From NCBI GenBank assembly GCA_965116165.1, contig OZ220484.1, positions 682,001 to 746,000 of the forward strand: a DNA stretch of 64,000 nucleotides, given 5' to 3'. Position numbers and translations under genes: made by a program. Positions 8,365 through 16,524 of the stretch are shown in pieces (within the stretch, counting starts at the first letter, position 1; the number at the start of each line of letters is the position of its first letter). Under the pieces are notes generated by a model. It made no database searches. It saw only the letters and a program-made list of their open reading frames with translations, and was not told the DNA's origin. The stretch comes from Azophilus sp965116165 (GTDB lineage: Bacteria; Pseudomonadota; Gammaproteobacteria; Pseudomonadales; Azotimanducaceae).

Positions 8365-9684
8365 CTAGACGATCCTGAGCTCGGTTCCCAAAGTATTCAT
8401 CATATCGACACCCTTGTTTGTCAACAGCGCCGTCCCTCCAAGGCGGACTTCCCGCAAGAACGGAACGGTGCGGGCGCCACACTCGAAACTGATAGCCATG
8501 TTGGGCTCAAGCACAACATCACCACCTCGGGTCGGTTGATAGTAGGTGCCCCGGGGACCGGTTTCGCCTACCGGGCCAACCAAACCGATCGGCATCAGGC
8601 CATGGATGTTGGGGAAGCCGTGGTTAAAACCGGCATCTTTGATGATCCGCTCCATGGGACCGATCACCGAAGCAAAGGTCTTGCCCGGAGTCATATTTTC
8701 AAGACCGTAGTCCAAGACCCGTTTAGCCGTGTCCGCGATCTGCACGATCTGCCGCGACGGTTTCCCCACACTGAAGGTCAAGGTTACCTGTGCGTTGGCA
8801 CCGGCATGATGGAAACCAATTTCTGTTGCGTGGGTTTGACCGCGACTCAACTTGCCCCTTGCCATAAAGGCTTCAACATCCACATCCATATCGTTCAGGA
8901 CATAGAATTTGTTCAGCTCGGCTTTGAGGACTTTGGCGTCCATACCCTCTTCCGCCAGATCGAGCATAAACTGGTGCAGCGCTTCGCCCTTGGCCGCGGC
9001 TTTGCGCAGGTTGGTAACCTGTTCACCGCCGAGAACCATCATGGCACGGGTAAAATCACCGGTGATATCGGTGAAAGTAGCGTCCGGAACACCCGTTAAT
9101 ACGGCATTCCAAACACTATAGTCCCAAAGCCCGTCATGGAAGAACTCGGGCAAACCAAACTGCCCCGGTTCCAGACCCAGCACCCCAAGCTTTTTGTCAG
9201 CCAATCCTTCCTTCTTCAGCCAATTCACCACCAGAGAACCCGTCTCACCCTCATAATGACTATCACGCCTGTTGATCCATTTGGGTCCGGGTAGCGGGAT
9301 CATGTTCAGGGCGATGGGGTCTGCATCGGCGGGCACGATGATGACGGCCGGTTTTAAAAACATCGGTTCATTGGCCAACCACTTGGCCCATCCAAGAATG
9401 CTCTCGCCACTCCGCGTAGGCACCAACAACCCGTCCAAGCCTTCATCTTTAATGAGCTTTTTCACCACGGCAAATCTGCGGTCGCGCTCAGCCAGCGTAT
9501 AGGCCGGTGGTGGCATATCCGACATACCGCCCATGGACGGTCCTGGTGCATCGTCCCCCTTCGCCGGCGCGGCCAGAACGTCGGCCGTTCCGAACAAGCC
9601 GATACCCGCCAAGGCGGTTGATGACTGGCGCATAAATAGCCTGCGACCTGGGTTGGTAGGGATTTTGGGTGCTTTGCTGGTCAT
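8365..9684 (-). CDS. Tat-exported M24 (creatinase/prolidase-fold) protein lacking most metal ligands
   Basis: 439 residues. The N-terminus carries a twin-arginine-like signal (GRRLFMRQSSTALAGIGLFG). The rest shows a creatinase N-domain and a pita-bread C-domain. Of the five M24 metal ligands I can place a His (IHGLMPIG) and one Glu (ISFECGA); the two Asp are not found and the last Glu is replaced (VRLGGTALLT). Creatinases also lack metal, so it may be a non-proteolytic hydrolase acting in the periplasm. TAGGAG precedes the ATG. It is downstream of the sulfatase genes on the same strand, 9 bases after one of them. Confidence 0.75.
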   Translation of the reverse strand: MTSKAPKIPTNPGRRLFMRQSSTALAGIGLFGTADVLAAPAKGDDAPGPSMGGMSDMPPPAYTLAERDRRFAVVKKLIKDEGLDGLLVPTRSGESILGWAKWLANEPMFLKPAVIIVPADADPIALNMIPLPGPKWINRRDSHYEGETGSLVVNWLKKEGLADKKLGVLGLEPGQFGLPEFFHDGLWDYSVWNAVLTGVPDATFTDITGDFTRAMMVLGGEQVTNLRKAAAKGEALHQFMLDLAEEGMDAKVLKAELNKFYVLNDMDVDVEAFMARGKLSRGQTHATEIGFHHAGANAQVTLTFSVGKPSRQIVQIADTAKRVLDYGLENMTPGKTFASVIGPMERIIKDAGFNHGFPNIHGLMPIGLVGPVGETGPRGTYYQPTRGGDVVLEPNMAISFECGARTVPFLREVRLGGTALLTNKGVDMMNTLGTELRIV

Positions 9685-9693
9685 GTTTAGCTC

Positions 9694-11169
9694 CTATGGA
9701 TCCAGTAGCCGCTTGAGCTGATCTTTGAGTGCCCGGTAATGATTACGTGCTCGCTCGTCCATGTTTGCCATCAAGTTGGTTGTTTCACGGGGATCTGAGG
9801 CGAGATGATAGAGTTCTTCTCGTTCTGGGGTGACAATCAGTTTGTACTCGGCGTCGCGGATGGCCGAAGCTCTGTCACCCGACAAACCCATGACGATGTC
9901 CGTATAGTTCCAGCTCCGCGCCGGAGCGCCCGGTGTTGATTTGAGTTGCGCCGCCAGTGATTGAGAATCCACAGTTTGATCCGCTTGGGACGCCGACAGC
10001 ATACCTCCCGCAAGATCCAGGACCGTGCCGAACAGATCAACCGCATGTCCCAACGAGTCATTCGTGGTCCCAGGCGCAATGCCCGGACCAACGGCGATAA
10101 AGGGCACCCGCACCCCACCTTCGTACAGGGTAATCTTGTAGCGGTTCGTCTTGCGTTCTTCGATGGAGCGCGCCCACCGATCATCGCCATTGTCCCCCAG
10201 CCAGATCACATACGTATTGGCGATATCCTCATCGCTCAAGCCCTGTAGCAATCGACCAACCAGCGTATCCATCGCTTCAACCTGGGCCCTAAAGTAGAGG
10301 GGCACGTTTTCTTCGGTCACTCCCTGCGGATCCAGGGTACGCGACCCCTGGGAATGGATGAGATCCCCCGGGGGCTTGTGAAACGGCTCATGGGGGTTGA
10401 CGAAACTGAACCAAACAAGCCAGGGCTGCTCCTCGGTAACACCACCGATCCAATTGAGCGCGGCATCCACCGAGTGCTGATCCACGTAACCGTACTCCTG
10501 ACGCGGCACCCCATTTTCCACGTGTTGCCAGGCGAACAAACTGAACAGCGCACCGGCAAGTGGCCCCGAGAAGTAATCAAATCCGGCAATATTGGGATGT
10601 TCAAGCCATCCATTGTCCGGATCCGCCAGATGCCATTTACCCACCGCGGCGGTTGCATAGCCCAACGCCTTAACGGCCTTGGGCAAGGTGAATTCGTTGC
10701 GCGGCAAGCCGGGCGGCATCACGGGCGGGGTGCGGATGGGTGCCCCCGGTTTCATCAGCCCAAATACATTGTAATCCAATTCCATGGGGGAGCCTTGAGG
10801 AGCCCGGGGTATGGGTACCCCTATTTTGTCTTCGTGCCCCCACACCGGACCTCCAACGCCGTGCCTAAAGGTATATCGCCCGGTGAGCGCGGAAGCCCGC
10901 GACGGAGAGCAAACCGGCTGTGCCCAGAACTGGGTGAATAGCATGCCATTGGCGGCCAGCCGGTCGATATTGGGTGTCTGCGCATTTCTTGGATTGGTGC
11001 CATAACTTGCGAAACTATCAACACCCAGGTCATCCGCAACCAGGATCAGGAAGTTTGGCTGGTCTATCGGGTTTACCGATTCGCCTCTTTGCTCGCTATC
11101 TTCTTGGTGTGCACAGCCCGCAACGAGCGCGGCGCAGAAGATCAAAAGAATCGAAATGAAAACTCGCAT
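9694..11169 (-). CDS. Lipoprotein sulfatase (formylglycine type) 1
   Basis: 491 residues from the ATG at 11169, chosen because it opens a lipoprotein signal with lipobox LVAGC (Cys19) and follows an AGGGA. The open frame reaches back to 11244 without such features. The alkaline-phosphatase-fold metal motif VADDLG is at residues 44-49. The sulfatase signature CSPSRASALTGRY puts the residue to be converted to formylglycine at Cys87. It probably sits on the inner face of the outer membrane or in the periplasm and cleaves a sulfate ester. The maturation enzyme is not in the window. It is in tandem with a second sulfatase 72 bases upstream. Confidence 0.9.
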   Translation of the reverse strand: MRVFISILLIFCAALVAGCAHQEDSEQRGESVNPIDQPNFLILVADDLGVDSFASYGTNPRNAQTPNIDRLAANGMLFTQFWAQPVCSPSRASALTGRYTFRHGVGGPVWGHEDKIGVPIPRAPQGSPMELDYNVFGLMKPGAPIRTPPVMPPGLPRNEFTLPKAVKALGYATAAVGKWHLADPDNGWLEHPNIAGFDYFSGPLAGALFSLFAWQHVENGVPRQEYGYVDQHSVDAALNWIGGVTEEQPWLVWFSFVNPHEPFHKPPGDLIHSQGSRTLDPQGVTEENVPLYFRAQVEAMDTLVGRLLQGLSDEDIANTYVIWLGDNGDDRWARSIEERKTNRYKITLYEGGVRVPFIAVGPGIAPGTTNDSLGHAVDLFGTVLDLAGGMLSASQADQTVDSQSLAAQLKSTPGAPARSWNYTDIVMGLSGDRASAIRDAEYKLIVTPEREELYHLASDPRETTNLMANMDERARNHYRALKDQLKRLLDP

Positions 11170-11240
11170 AGGTTCCCTAAAATAGACTCCCCCGGGGCCA
11201 CCCCGGTACCGAGCTTTCGGTTGGAAATTATAAGGCTGGC

Positions 11241-12767
11241 TCATTGTTCGTTTGATTGAGCTCGTGCGAGCGCTGCCTCAACGATTGCAGTCCGCCTTGC
11301 CGGACCGTTGTCCGGCTCCACGCCGGGGGCGATAGAGAACTTCCAGTCTTTTGGTGGCGGACGAAACCCGATGGGTTTACCAGCCGGTATGTCGTTCAAT
11401 ACCGCCAGCAATTCTTGCGTTTTCTCAGGGTGGCCGGCAGAGAGCTCCTGTTGTTCCAATGGGTCTGCCAAGATGTTGTACAGTTCCCTTTTTTCGAGTT
11501 GATAGCGCTCACTGGGCGGAGCGTCGTGCAAGAACTTACCCACCTCTATGAGCTTCCAACCCTCCACAATCACACTGCCGCTTTGAGTGGCCGGGGTGCC
11601 CGGCGGTCCGGGCAACATCATGGCAAAAGAGATCGGCTCATCCCGCTGAAGCAATACTTCAGCCACCACGGACGGCCAAAAATCGATACCCGGCCTTGCC
11701 GGCGTCGGTGAGGGCGGAGCCCCGGCAAGGGCGAGCAAGGTGGGGAAAAGATCATGTACGCTAACAATCTGCCCATGTACCCCCGCCGGCACCACTGCGG
11801 GCCACCAAATGACCGCCGGCACACGAATACCACCTTCATAGTGACTGCTCTTAATACCCTTTAGAGGCGCATTACTGGCGCCGAAGGGGGGCATGCCGCC
11901 GTTGTCGCTCATAAACATCACCATTGTATTGCGAGCATCCGGACGTTTGCGGATCGCTTCGATGACCCGAGCGATTCCACGATCCATTTCGGTCACCATC
12001 GCCGCATAGCGGCGCCGGTTAAAATTCTCAATCCCAGCGTATTCGGCGACCGTTTCCTCTGGCGCCTGCAACGGTGTGTGCGGTGCGTTGTATGAGAGAT
12101 CCAGAAAAAAGGGCCGGTTGCTGGAATGAGATTCCAACAGGCGCACCGCCTCATCCGTCAACAGGTGGGTGGCATAGCCTTCCTCTTGCAGGGTTACACC
12201 GTTGCGTTGCCAATCCAGAGCCGATACAAACAAATGGGTGTAGTAGTTGATTTCGCCGCTTAGAAAGCCATAGAAATGATCAAATCCTCTTTGGTTGGGA
12301 AACTGCTCCGGATAGTGGTCGCCAAGATGCCATTTCCCGATTTTCCAAGTGGCGTAACCTACCTTGCGTAGTTCCTCCGGCAATGTGGCAATGTCCAACG
12401 GCAGCCCCGCATCGGACCAGGGCGGAATGGGTTCAATGAGCCCGACGGTCCGCATACGTTGACCGGAAATGAGCGACGCGCGGGTCGGTGTACAGGCGGG
12501 GTAGGTATAGAAACGATCCAGTTGCAGCCCTTCGGCGGCCAGGGTATCAATGGTCGGCGTCGCAATCTCGCTGCCGTGATAGCCCACATCCGCCCAGCCG
12601 AGATCATCCGCGATAAGCAATACAATATTCGGCGCACGCAGTGGATCATCTTGCGAGCCTGGCAGTTCGGGTGAGCTAGAGCTAATACCACTGAAGCCGA
12701 TTGCAAGACAAAAGAAACAGGCTAGGAGCCCGCGTCGTAGAAAAATCCCGCAATAGCCAACATCCAT
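11241..12767 (-). CDS. Exported sulfatase (formylglycine type) 2
   Basis: 508 residues from the ATG at 12767, giving a signal-like N-terminus (hydrophobic about 13-27). The frame continues to 12842, but those 25 codons run into element A, so the inner start is preferred. Metal-site motif IADDLGWAD is at residues 52-60; signature CTPTRASLISGQR has the formylglycine Cys at 92; GKWHLG and HYEGGIRVP are also typical. Arylsulfatase family; natural substrate unknown. It is divergent from an arylsulfotransferase gene, so sulfate esters may be both hydrolysed and transferred here. Confidence 0.9.
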   Translation of the reverse strand: MDVGYCGIFLRRGLLACFFCLAIGFSGISSSSPELPGSQDDPLRAPNIVLLIADDLGWADVGYHGSEIATPTIDTLAAEGLQLDRFYTYPACTPTRASLISGQRMRTVGLIEPIPPWSDAGLPLDIATLPEELRKVGYATWKIGKWHLGDHYPEQFPNQRGFDHFYGFLSGEINYYTHLFVSALDWQRNGVTLQEEGYATHLLTDEAVRLLESHSSNRPFFLDLSYNAPHTPLQAPEETVAEYAGIENFNRRRYAAMVTEMDRGIARVIEAIRKRPDARNTMVMFMSDNGGMPPFGASNAPLKGIKSSHYEGGIRVPAVIWWPAVVPAGVHGQIVSVHDLFPTLLALAGAPPSPTPARPGIDFWPSVVAEVLLQRDEPISFAMMLPGPPGTPATQSGSVIVEGWKLIEVGKFLHDAPPSERYQLEKRELYNILADPLEQQELSAGHPEKTQELLAVLNDIPAGKPIGFRPPPKDWKFSIAPGVEPDNGPARRTAIVEAALARAQSNEQ

Positions 12768-12809
12768 TCCGAAACCATACGGCAACACCTGTAGCCACCG
12801 CAAACTTTT

Positions 12810-13021
12810 GTGAATTATATCGATGGGTTGAACGAAGCCCACATGCGGTAATGTCCAGCCGCTAAATCCTCAACATACCGAAGCTCTCAATGCCATTACC
12901 CCGCCGTACATTCAGGATCTCACTGCCTGGCCGGCGACCGGCGCCCGCACTGCCGAATCCCAAACCCACCGGGAATTGGCATCGGGGTATAGCGGTATGT
13001 CAACCCATGTCTATAAGTCCC
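12810..13021. mobile_element. Family A copy 2, interrupted by a 110-base insert, with 8-bp target duplication
   Basis: The left half (12810-12877) and right half (12988-13021) match family A and are flanked by AAACTTTT (12802-12809 and 13022-13029). Between the halves, 12878-12987 is a GC-rich stretch absent from the other A copies. It lies in the divergent promoter region of sulfatase 2 and the arylsulfotransferase. Confidence 0.85.
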
Positions 13022-13068
13022 AAACTTTTTGTAGCACAATGATCCTTCAATCGCTGGAGGCTCTATGC

Positions 13069-14463
13069 ATGCTCCGAAAATTCGTCTTGATTCCATTGAT
13101 TTTGTTGCCGAATACCGTCTTGGCAGAGGATCCAGGGCCTGGCGTGAGCGTGGAAGCCATAGCCCCCGACGAGATCGATAGCGGATACCTATTCTGGCAC
13201 CAGGCGGACGAATTGCATACCGATGTCGAGAACATCACGCTACTCATGGATTCCCGGGGCAAGTTGGTGCATCGCTGGGAGACCGACCTGACCGGTGGTG
13301 GCCACACATCCCACCTGCTGCCAAGCGGCGGTTTGCTGCGTATGGGAATACGTGATCGAAGTTACGTCATGGGCCAACCTGTGGCCGCAACGGACAGGCT
13401 GCAAATAACGGATCGGACCGGGGCGGCGATCTGGGAACTCGCCGCCAAAGACTTGTCCTTGCATGATCACAAGATCACCTTCCACCACGAGGCAATTCCA
13501 ATGCCCAACGGAAACATCCTGGTGCTCATCTACGAAGAACTCAGTCCGCAAGATGCCAATGCATTGGGTTGGAATGCTGGTCGCGGCAAAAAAGCCTGGT
13601 CTGACGGCATTGTGGAATTGAAGCCGAAGCTCGATGACGGATCTCACGAAGTTGTGTGGATCTGGCGCTTCGTGGATCACATGATTCAAGACCAAAACCC
13701 GGACACACCGACCCATGGCGTGGTCGCCGACCATCCCGAGAAAATTGATGGTCATTTCCCGAAAAGCTATGCGCCGATGAATTTGGTGCGCCAACACCTA
13801 AACTCTATCGACTACCACCCTGGACTGGACCAGATCATGGTGAGTTCCTTTATCTATAACGAAATCTGGATAATCGACCACAGCACAACCACCGAGCGGG
13901 CAAGCGGCGGCAAAGGCGGGCGCTGGGGTAGGGGCGGCGACCTGCTGTTTCGCTACGGCAATCCCGCGGCCTTTGGTCAAGGCCAAATACAAGATCGGTT
14001 ATTCGACAAGCAACACGATGCGAACTGGATCGATAGGGGCTTGCCGGGTGAGGGCAATATCCTGATATTCAACAACAATACCCGCTTGACCGGTCCCCTT
14101 GCTCCTCGTAATGGTCGCTCACCTCAAAATGCGGGACTTGCCCAGGAAGAACTTACCGGCATCAGCAATGTCCATGAAATCCAGCCGGGCATGAATTCCG
14201 ACGGGAGTTATACCGCTCCCACGGGCGAGGGTTTCAGCGCGACCAAGGTATGGGGTTGGGAAAGCGAAGATTTTTTCGCCCCTTTCCAAGGTGGCGCCCG
14301 TCGCCTAGCCAACGGCAACACGTTGTTATCGGATACCGTGGGTCGGCGGGTTTGGGAAGTGAATCCGGCCGGAGAAGTCGTTGTGCGCTATAAGGGGCCC
14401 GCGCCAATCTTCAAAGCCTTCAAACATTCCGTCAAGAACCTAGCCCGATCTATTTATGAATGA
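13069..14463 (+). CDS. Exported arylsulfotransferase (ASST family)
   Basis: 464 residues from the ATG at 13069, chosen because it opens a clean signal peptide (MLRKFVLIPLILLPNTVLA) after GGAGG. An in-frame start at 12976 lies inside element A. The body is a beta-propeller-type arylsulfotransferase: HHEAIPMPNGNIL, the HDANWI region, HEIQP and GGARRLANGNTLLSD. Such enzymes move sulfate between phenols in the periplasm. The last six codons and the stop (ARSIYE) are the terminal repeat of element D. It is near the two sulfatases, suggesting shared aryl-sulfate metabolism. Confidence 0.85.
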   Translation: MLRKFVLIPLILLPNTVLAEDPGPGVSVEAIAPDEIDSGYLFWHQADELHTDVENITLLMDSRGKLVHRWETDLTGGGHTSHLLPSGGLLRMGIRDRSYVMGQPVAATDRLQITDRTGAAIWELAAKDLSLHDHKITFHHEAIPMPNGNILVLIYEELSPQDANALGWNAGRGKKAWSDGIVELKPKLDDGSHEVVWIWRFVDHMIQDQNPDTPTHGVVADHPEKIDGHFPKSYAPMNLVRQHLNSIDYHPGLDQIMVSSFIYNEIWIIDHSTTTERASGGKGGRWGRGGDLLFRYGNPAAFGQGQIQDRLFDKQHDANWIDRGLPGEGNILIFNNNTRLTGPLAPRNGRSPQNAGLAQEELTGISNVHEIQPGMNSDGSYTAPTGEGFSATKVWGWESEDFFAPFQGGARRLANGNTLLSDTVGRRVWEVNPAGEVVVRYKGPAPIFKAFKHSVKNLARSIYE

Positions 14464-14606
14464 ACCACTGCGGCCGTCAATAGCAGCGAAATCACTGGGT
14501 GTACTCAACGTGCCGTCAAGAACGCCCGCACGCGCTCTTACTCCGCGCACCCAGTGCTTTCACTACTCTTGCAGCCTCGCCACGTTCATTCACGAATAGG
14601 TCGGGG
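14441..14606. mobile_element. Short inverted-repeat element, family D copy 1 (reverse orientation)
   Basis: Left end TAGCCCGATCTATTTATGAA, right end the inverted GTTCATTCACGAATAGGTCG. The interior matches the D copies at 28528 and 56088 in opposite orientation (TCAATAGCAGCGAAATCACT). It is slightly shorter than them. The left end overlaps the last codons of the arylsulfotransferase gene. Confidence 0.75.
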
Positions 14607-14610
14607 CCAG

Positions 14611-14637
14611 TGTTCCATCCAACTGATAATGCCGCAG
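14611..14637. repeat. Hairpin repeat family C, partial copy
   Basis: Left arm and loop of the family C hairpin (TGTTCCATCCAACTGATAAT then GCCGCA), five bases after element D copy 1. The right arm is absent. Confidence 0.55.
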
Positions 14638-14674
14638 CGACGAAGACAAATACCCCGCCTTAGCAAGCGAACTC

Positions 14675-15124
14675 CTATTCACCGGGAGGCGTCATCAAGC
14701 CCCTTTCCCACGCGGCTTCAAGCGCTTTCCAAGTCGGCGGGCTGGTGCACCAGACCAGCCGACAGCCTTCGGTTGAACTGAAAGATACAAACGAGCCCGA
14801 AGCGATGTGCACCACTTCACCCCGACGAGCCTCTCGGCTTTCGCCACCGCTACTCAGATGCAAGGCGCCCTCAACGATAAAGAGCACCTCATCAAACATC
14901 ACAGGGATCGGCTCTTTGGTACCCTGACCGGCATCCCATGTTCCTACCCCGACACCCAAATTGTCGCTGTCGCCGATGACGATGCTGGAGAGGTTGCCAT
15001 CTCCGTCTTCTCCGCTCTTGGCCGCAAAGAACCCCTTGAGGCCTTCGTTCGCAACTTTGGCTGCCATCATCGGACCGATCGGACCGACCTCAATGGTTTT
15101 TGGGTCAAACACCGTAATGGCCAT
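14675..15124 (-). CDS. Cupin-domain protein
   Basis: 149 residues with a single cupin barrel. The central strands read PVMFDEVLFIVEGALHLSSGG, then RRGEVVHIASGSFV, a layout close to EutQ-like cupins. The usual metal His pair is only partly present, so a binding role is as likely as an enzymatic one. GGAGG lies directly before the ATG. It starts 9 bases after the P450 stop and so belongs to the same transcript. Substrate unknown. Confidence 0.8.
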   Translation of the reverse strand: MAITVFDPKTIEVGPIGPMMAAKVANEGLKGFFAAKSGEDGDGNLSSIVIGDSDNLGVGVGTWDAGQGTKEPIPVMFDEVLFIVEGALHLSSGGESREARRGEVVHIASGSFVSFSSTEGCRLVWCTSPPTWKALEAAWERGLMTPPGE

Positions 15125-15133
15125 GGTACCTCC

Positions 15134-16324
15134 CTATTCCAGTTCCACCCGCAAGGACAGGAGCCCGCGCATCATCATGTTGTGGTTGTAATCTGGGGTG
15201 TGATCGTCGGGCAACCGCACATTCGGAAACTCCGCAAGCAAGGCATTTATCGCAAGCCGTGTTTCCAGCTTGGCCAGTATATTGCCCAAACAATAACGAA
15301 TACCTTTGCCGAACCCCAGATGTGATTTTTTCGATCTGCGTTCGATGTTAAAGGTTAGGGGATCCTCAAACACACTCGGGTCTCGATTGGCGGCGCCATT
15401 TCCCACGAACAGCATGTCGTTTTCCTTCATGGTGACGCCGTGGAGCCTATAGTCTTTCGCCACCCGACGCACAATCACCTGCGAAACGCCATCCACGCGA
15501 ATGGTCTCATCGATCGCTTTTTGCACCAGCTCGGGTTTTGCCTTCAGTTTCTTGACCTCTTCCGGATGCTTAAGAAGCTGATGAATGCATAGCCCGATGA
15601 GTTGCAAGGTGGTTTCGTGGCCACCGATGTAAAGTTGCACCGCCTGGGGCACAACTTCCTCCTCACTCATAACCCCTTGCTCCAGCGCACTTTTAAGCAG
15701 CGAGAGCACGGTTTCCTCGCCGTAGGGTCGCAAGTCTCCGTGCTGGATAATCTCACTCAGATACGCACTGACCTCGCGCACGGTCCGACCCGCCGCTTCG
15801 CGTTGCTCTTCTGTCAATTCGGGAAGCATGGCCTCGTTAAGTTTGGGTGCCCAGTCGTGAAAGCGTTGGTAGTCTTCTTTTGCCAGGCCCATGATTAACG
15901 ACAGAACATCGATGGGTATGGTGTAGGCATACTGTTTTTCGATGTCTACCTCCTTGTCGCCCCGGTCTTTGAGCCTTGCAATGGCGCTGCCGACCACCTC
16001 CGCCACCATGCTTTCCCGCTTTAATATCGAAGGCGCCATGAAAAAATCGCGCAGCACACCGCGAAAGCGAGAGTGGTCGGGTTCATCCACGAACAATGTG
16101 CGGGTGGCATTTTTAACCTCTGGATGCCACATGTTGGTAATGGGCATGTTCTCCAAAGAGAAATGATCGTCATCCAAAAGCATGGCAACACAGTCGTCGT
16201 AGCGACTTACAAACCAAGTCTGTATGGGTTCAATGAGATGAACCGGATCGTTCTGGCGCAACCAATCGTAGGTTGGGTTCATGTCCTGAAAAAATTCAGG
16301 GCTCATAATGGGGGGATGGCTCAT
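15134..16324 (-). CDS. Soluble bacterial cytochrome P450
   Basis: 396 residues, normal for a class I bacterial P450. I-helix oxygen-binding motif GGHETT is at 234-239, the K-helix ExxR is Glu273-Arg276, and haem ligand Cys345 lies in FGKGIRYCLG. The start at 16324 gives a standard N-terminus; upstream frame to 16384 is open but has no family match, and the ribosome site here is weak. It would need a ferredoxin and reductase, which are not in the window. Followed by a cupin gene in the same operon. Aromatic O-demethylation is a possible role given the neighbours, but this is a guess. Confidence 0.88.
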   Translation of the reverse strand: MSHPPIMSPEFFQDMNPTYDWLRQNDPVHLIEPIQTWFVSRYDDCVAMLLDDDHFSLENMPITNMWHPEVKNATRTLFVDEPDHSRFRGVLRDFFMAPSILKRESMVAEVVGSAIARLKDRGDKEVDIEKQYAYTIPIDVLSLIMGLAKEDYQRFHDWAPKLNEAMLPELTEEQREAAGRTVREVSAYLSEIIQHGDLRPYGEETVLSLLKSALEQGVMSEEEVVPQAVQLYIGGHETTLQLIGLCIHQLLKHPEEVKKLKAKPELVQKAIDETIRVDGVSQVIVRRVAKDYRLHGVTMKENDMLFVGNGAANRDPSVFEDPLTFNIERRSKKSHLGFGKGIRYCLGNILAKLETRLAINALLAEFPNVRLPDDHTPDYNHNMMMRGLLSLRVELE

Positions 16325-16524
16325 AACACTGCCCGACGCGATCAATACCAAGATCGTCTCACACCTCCAACCCCGCATCCACATCGGGTGATGTATCAGT
16401 TCGAAATTTGCGCGAACCGAACAGTGCGTGGGACTTGGCTCGGCGGAATCCGAAAAGTCAAATGGTTCCAGAGTCCCACACCGAGCACAGACTCATCAGT
16501 AAACCGCAAGCTATGCTATATACC

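Noticed and set aside
12768..12842. Longer N-terminus for sulfatase 2
   Set aside because: The extra codons enter element A and would bury the signal peptide.
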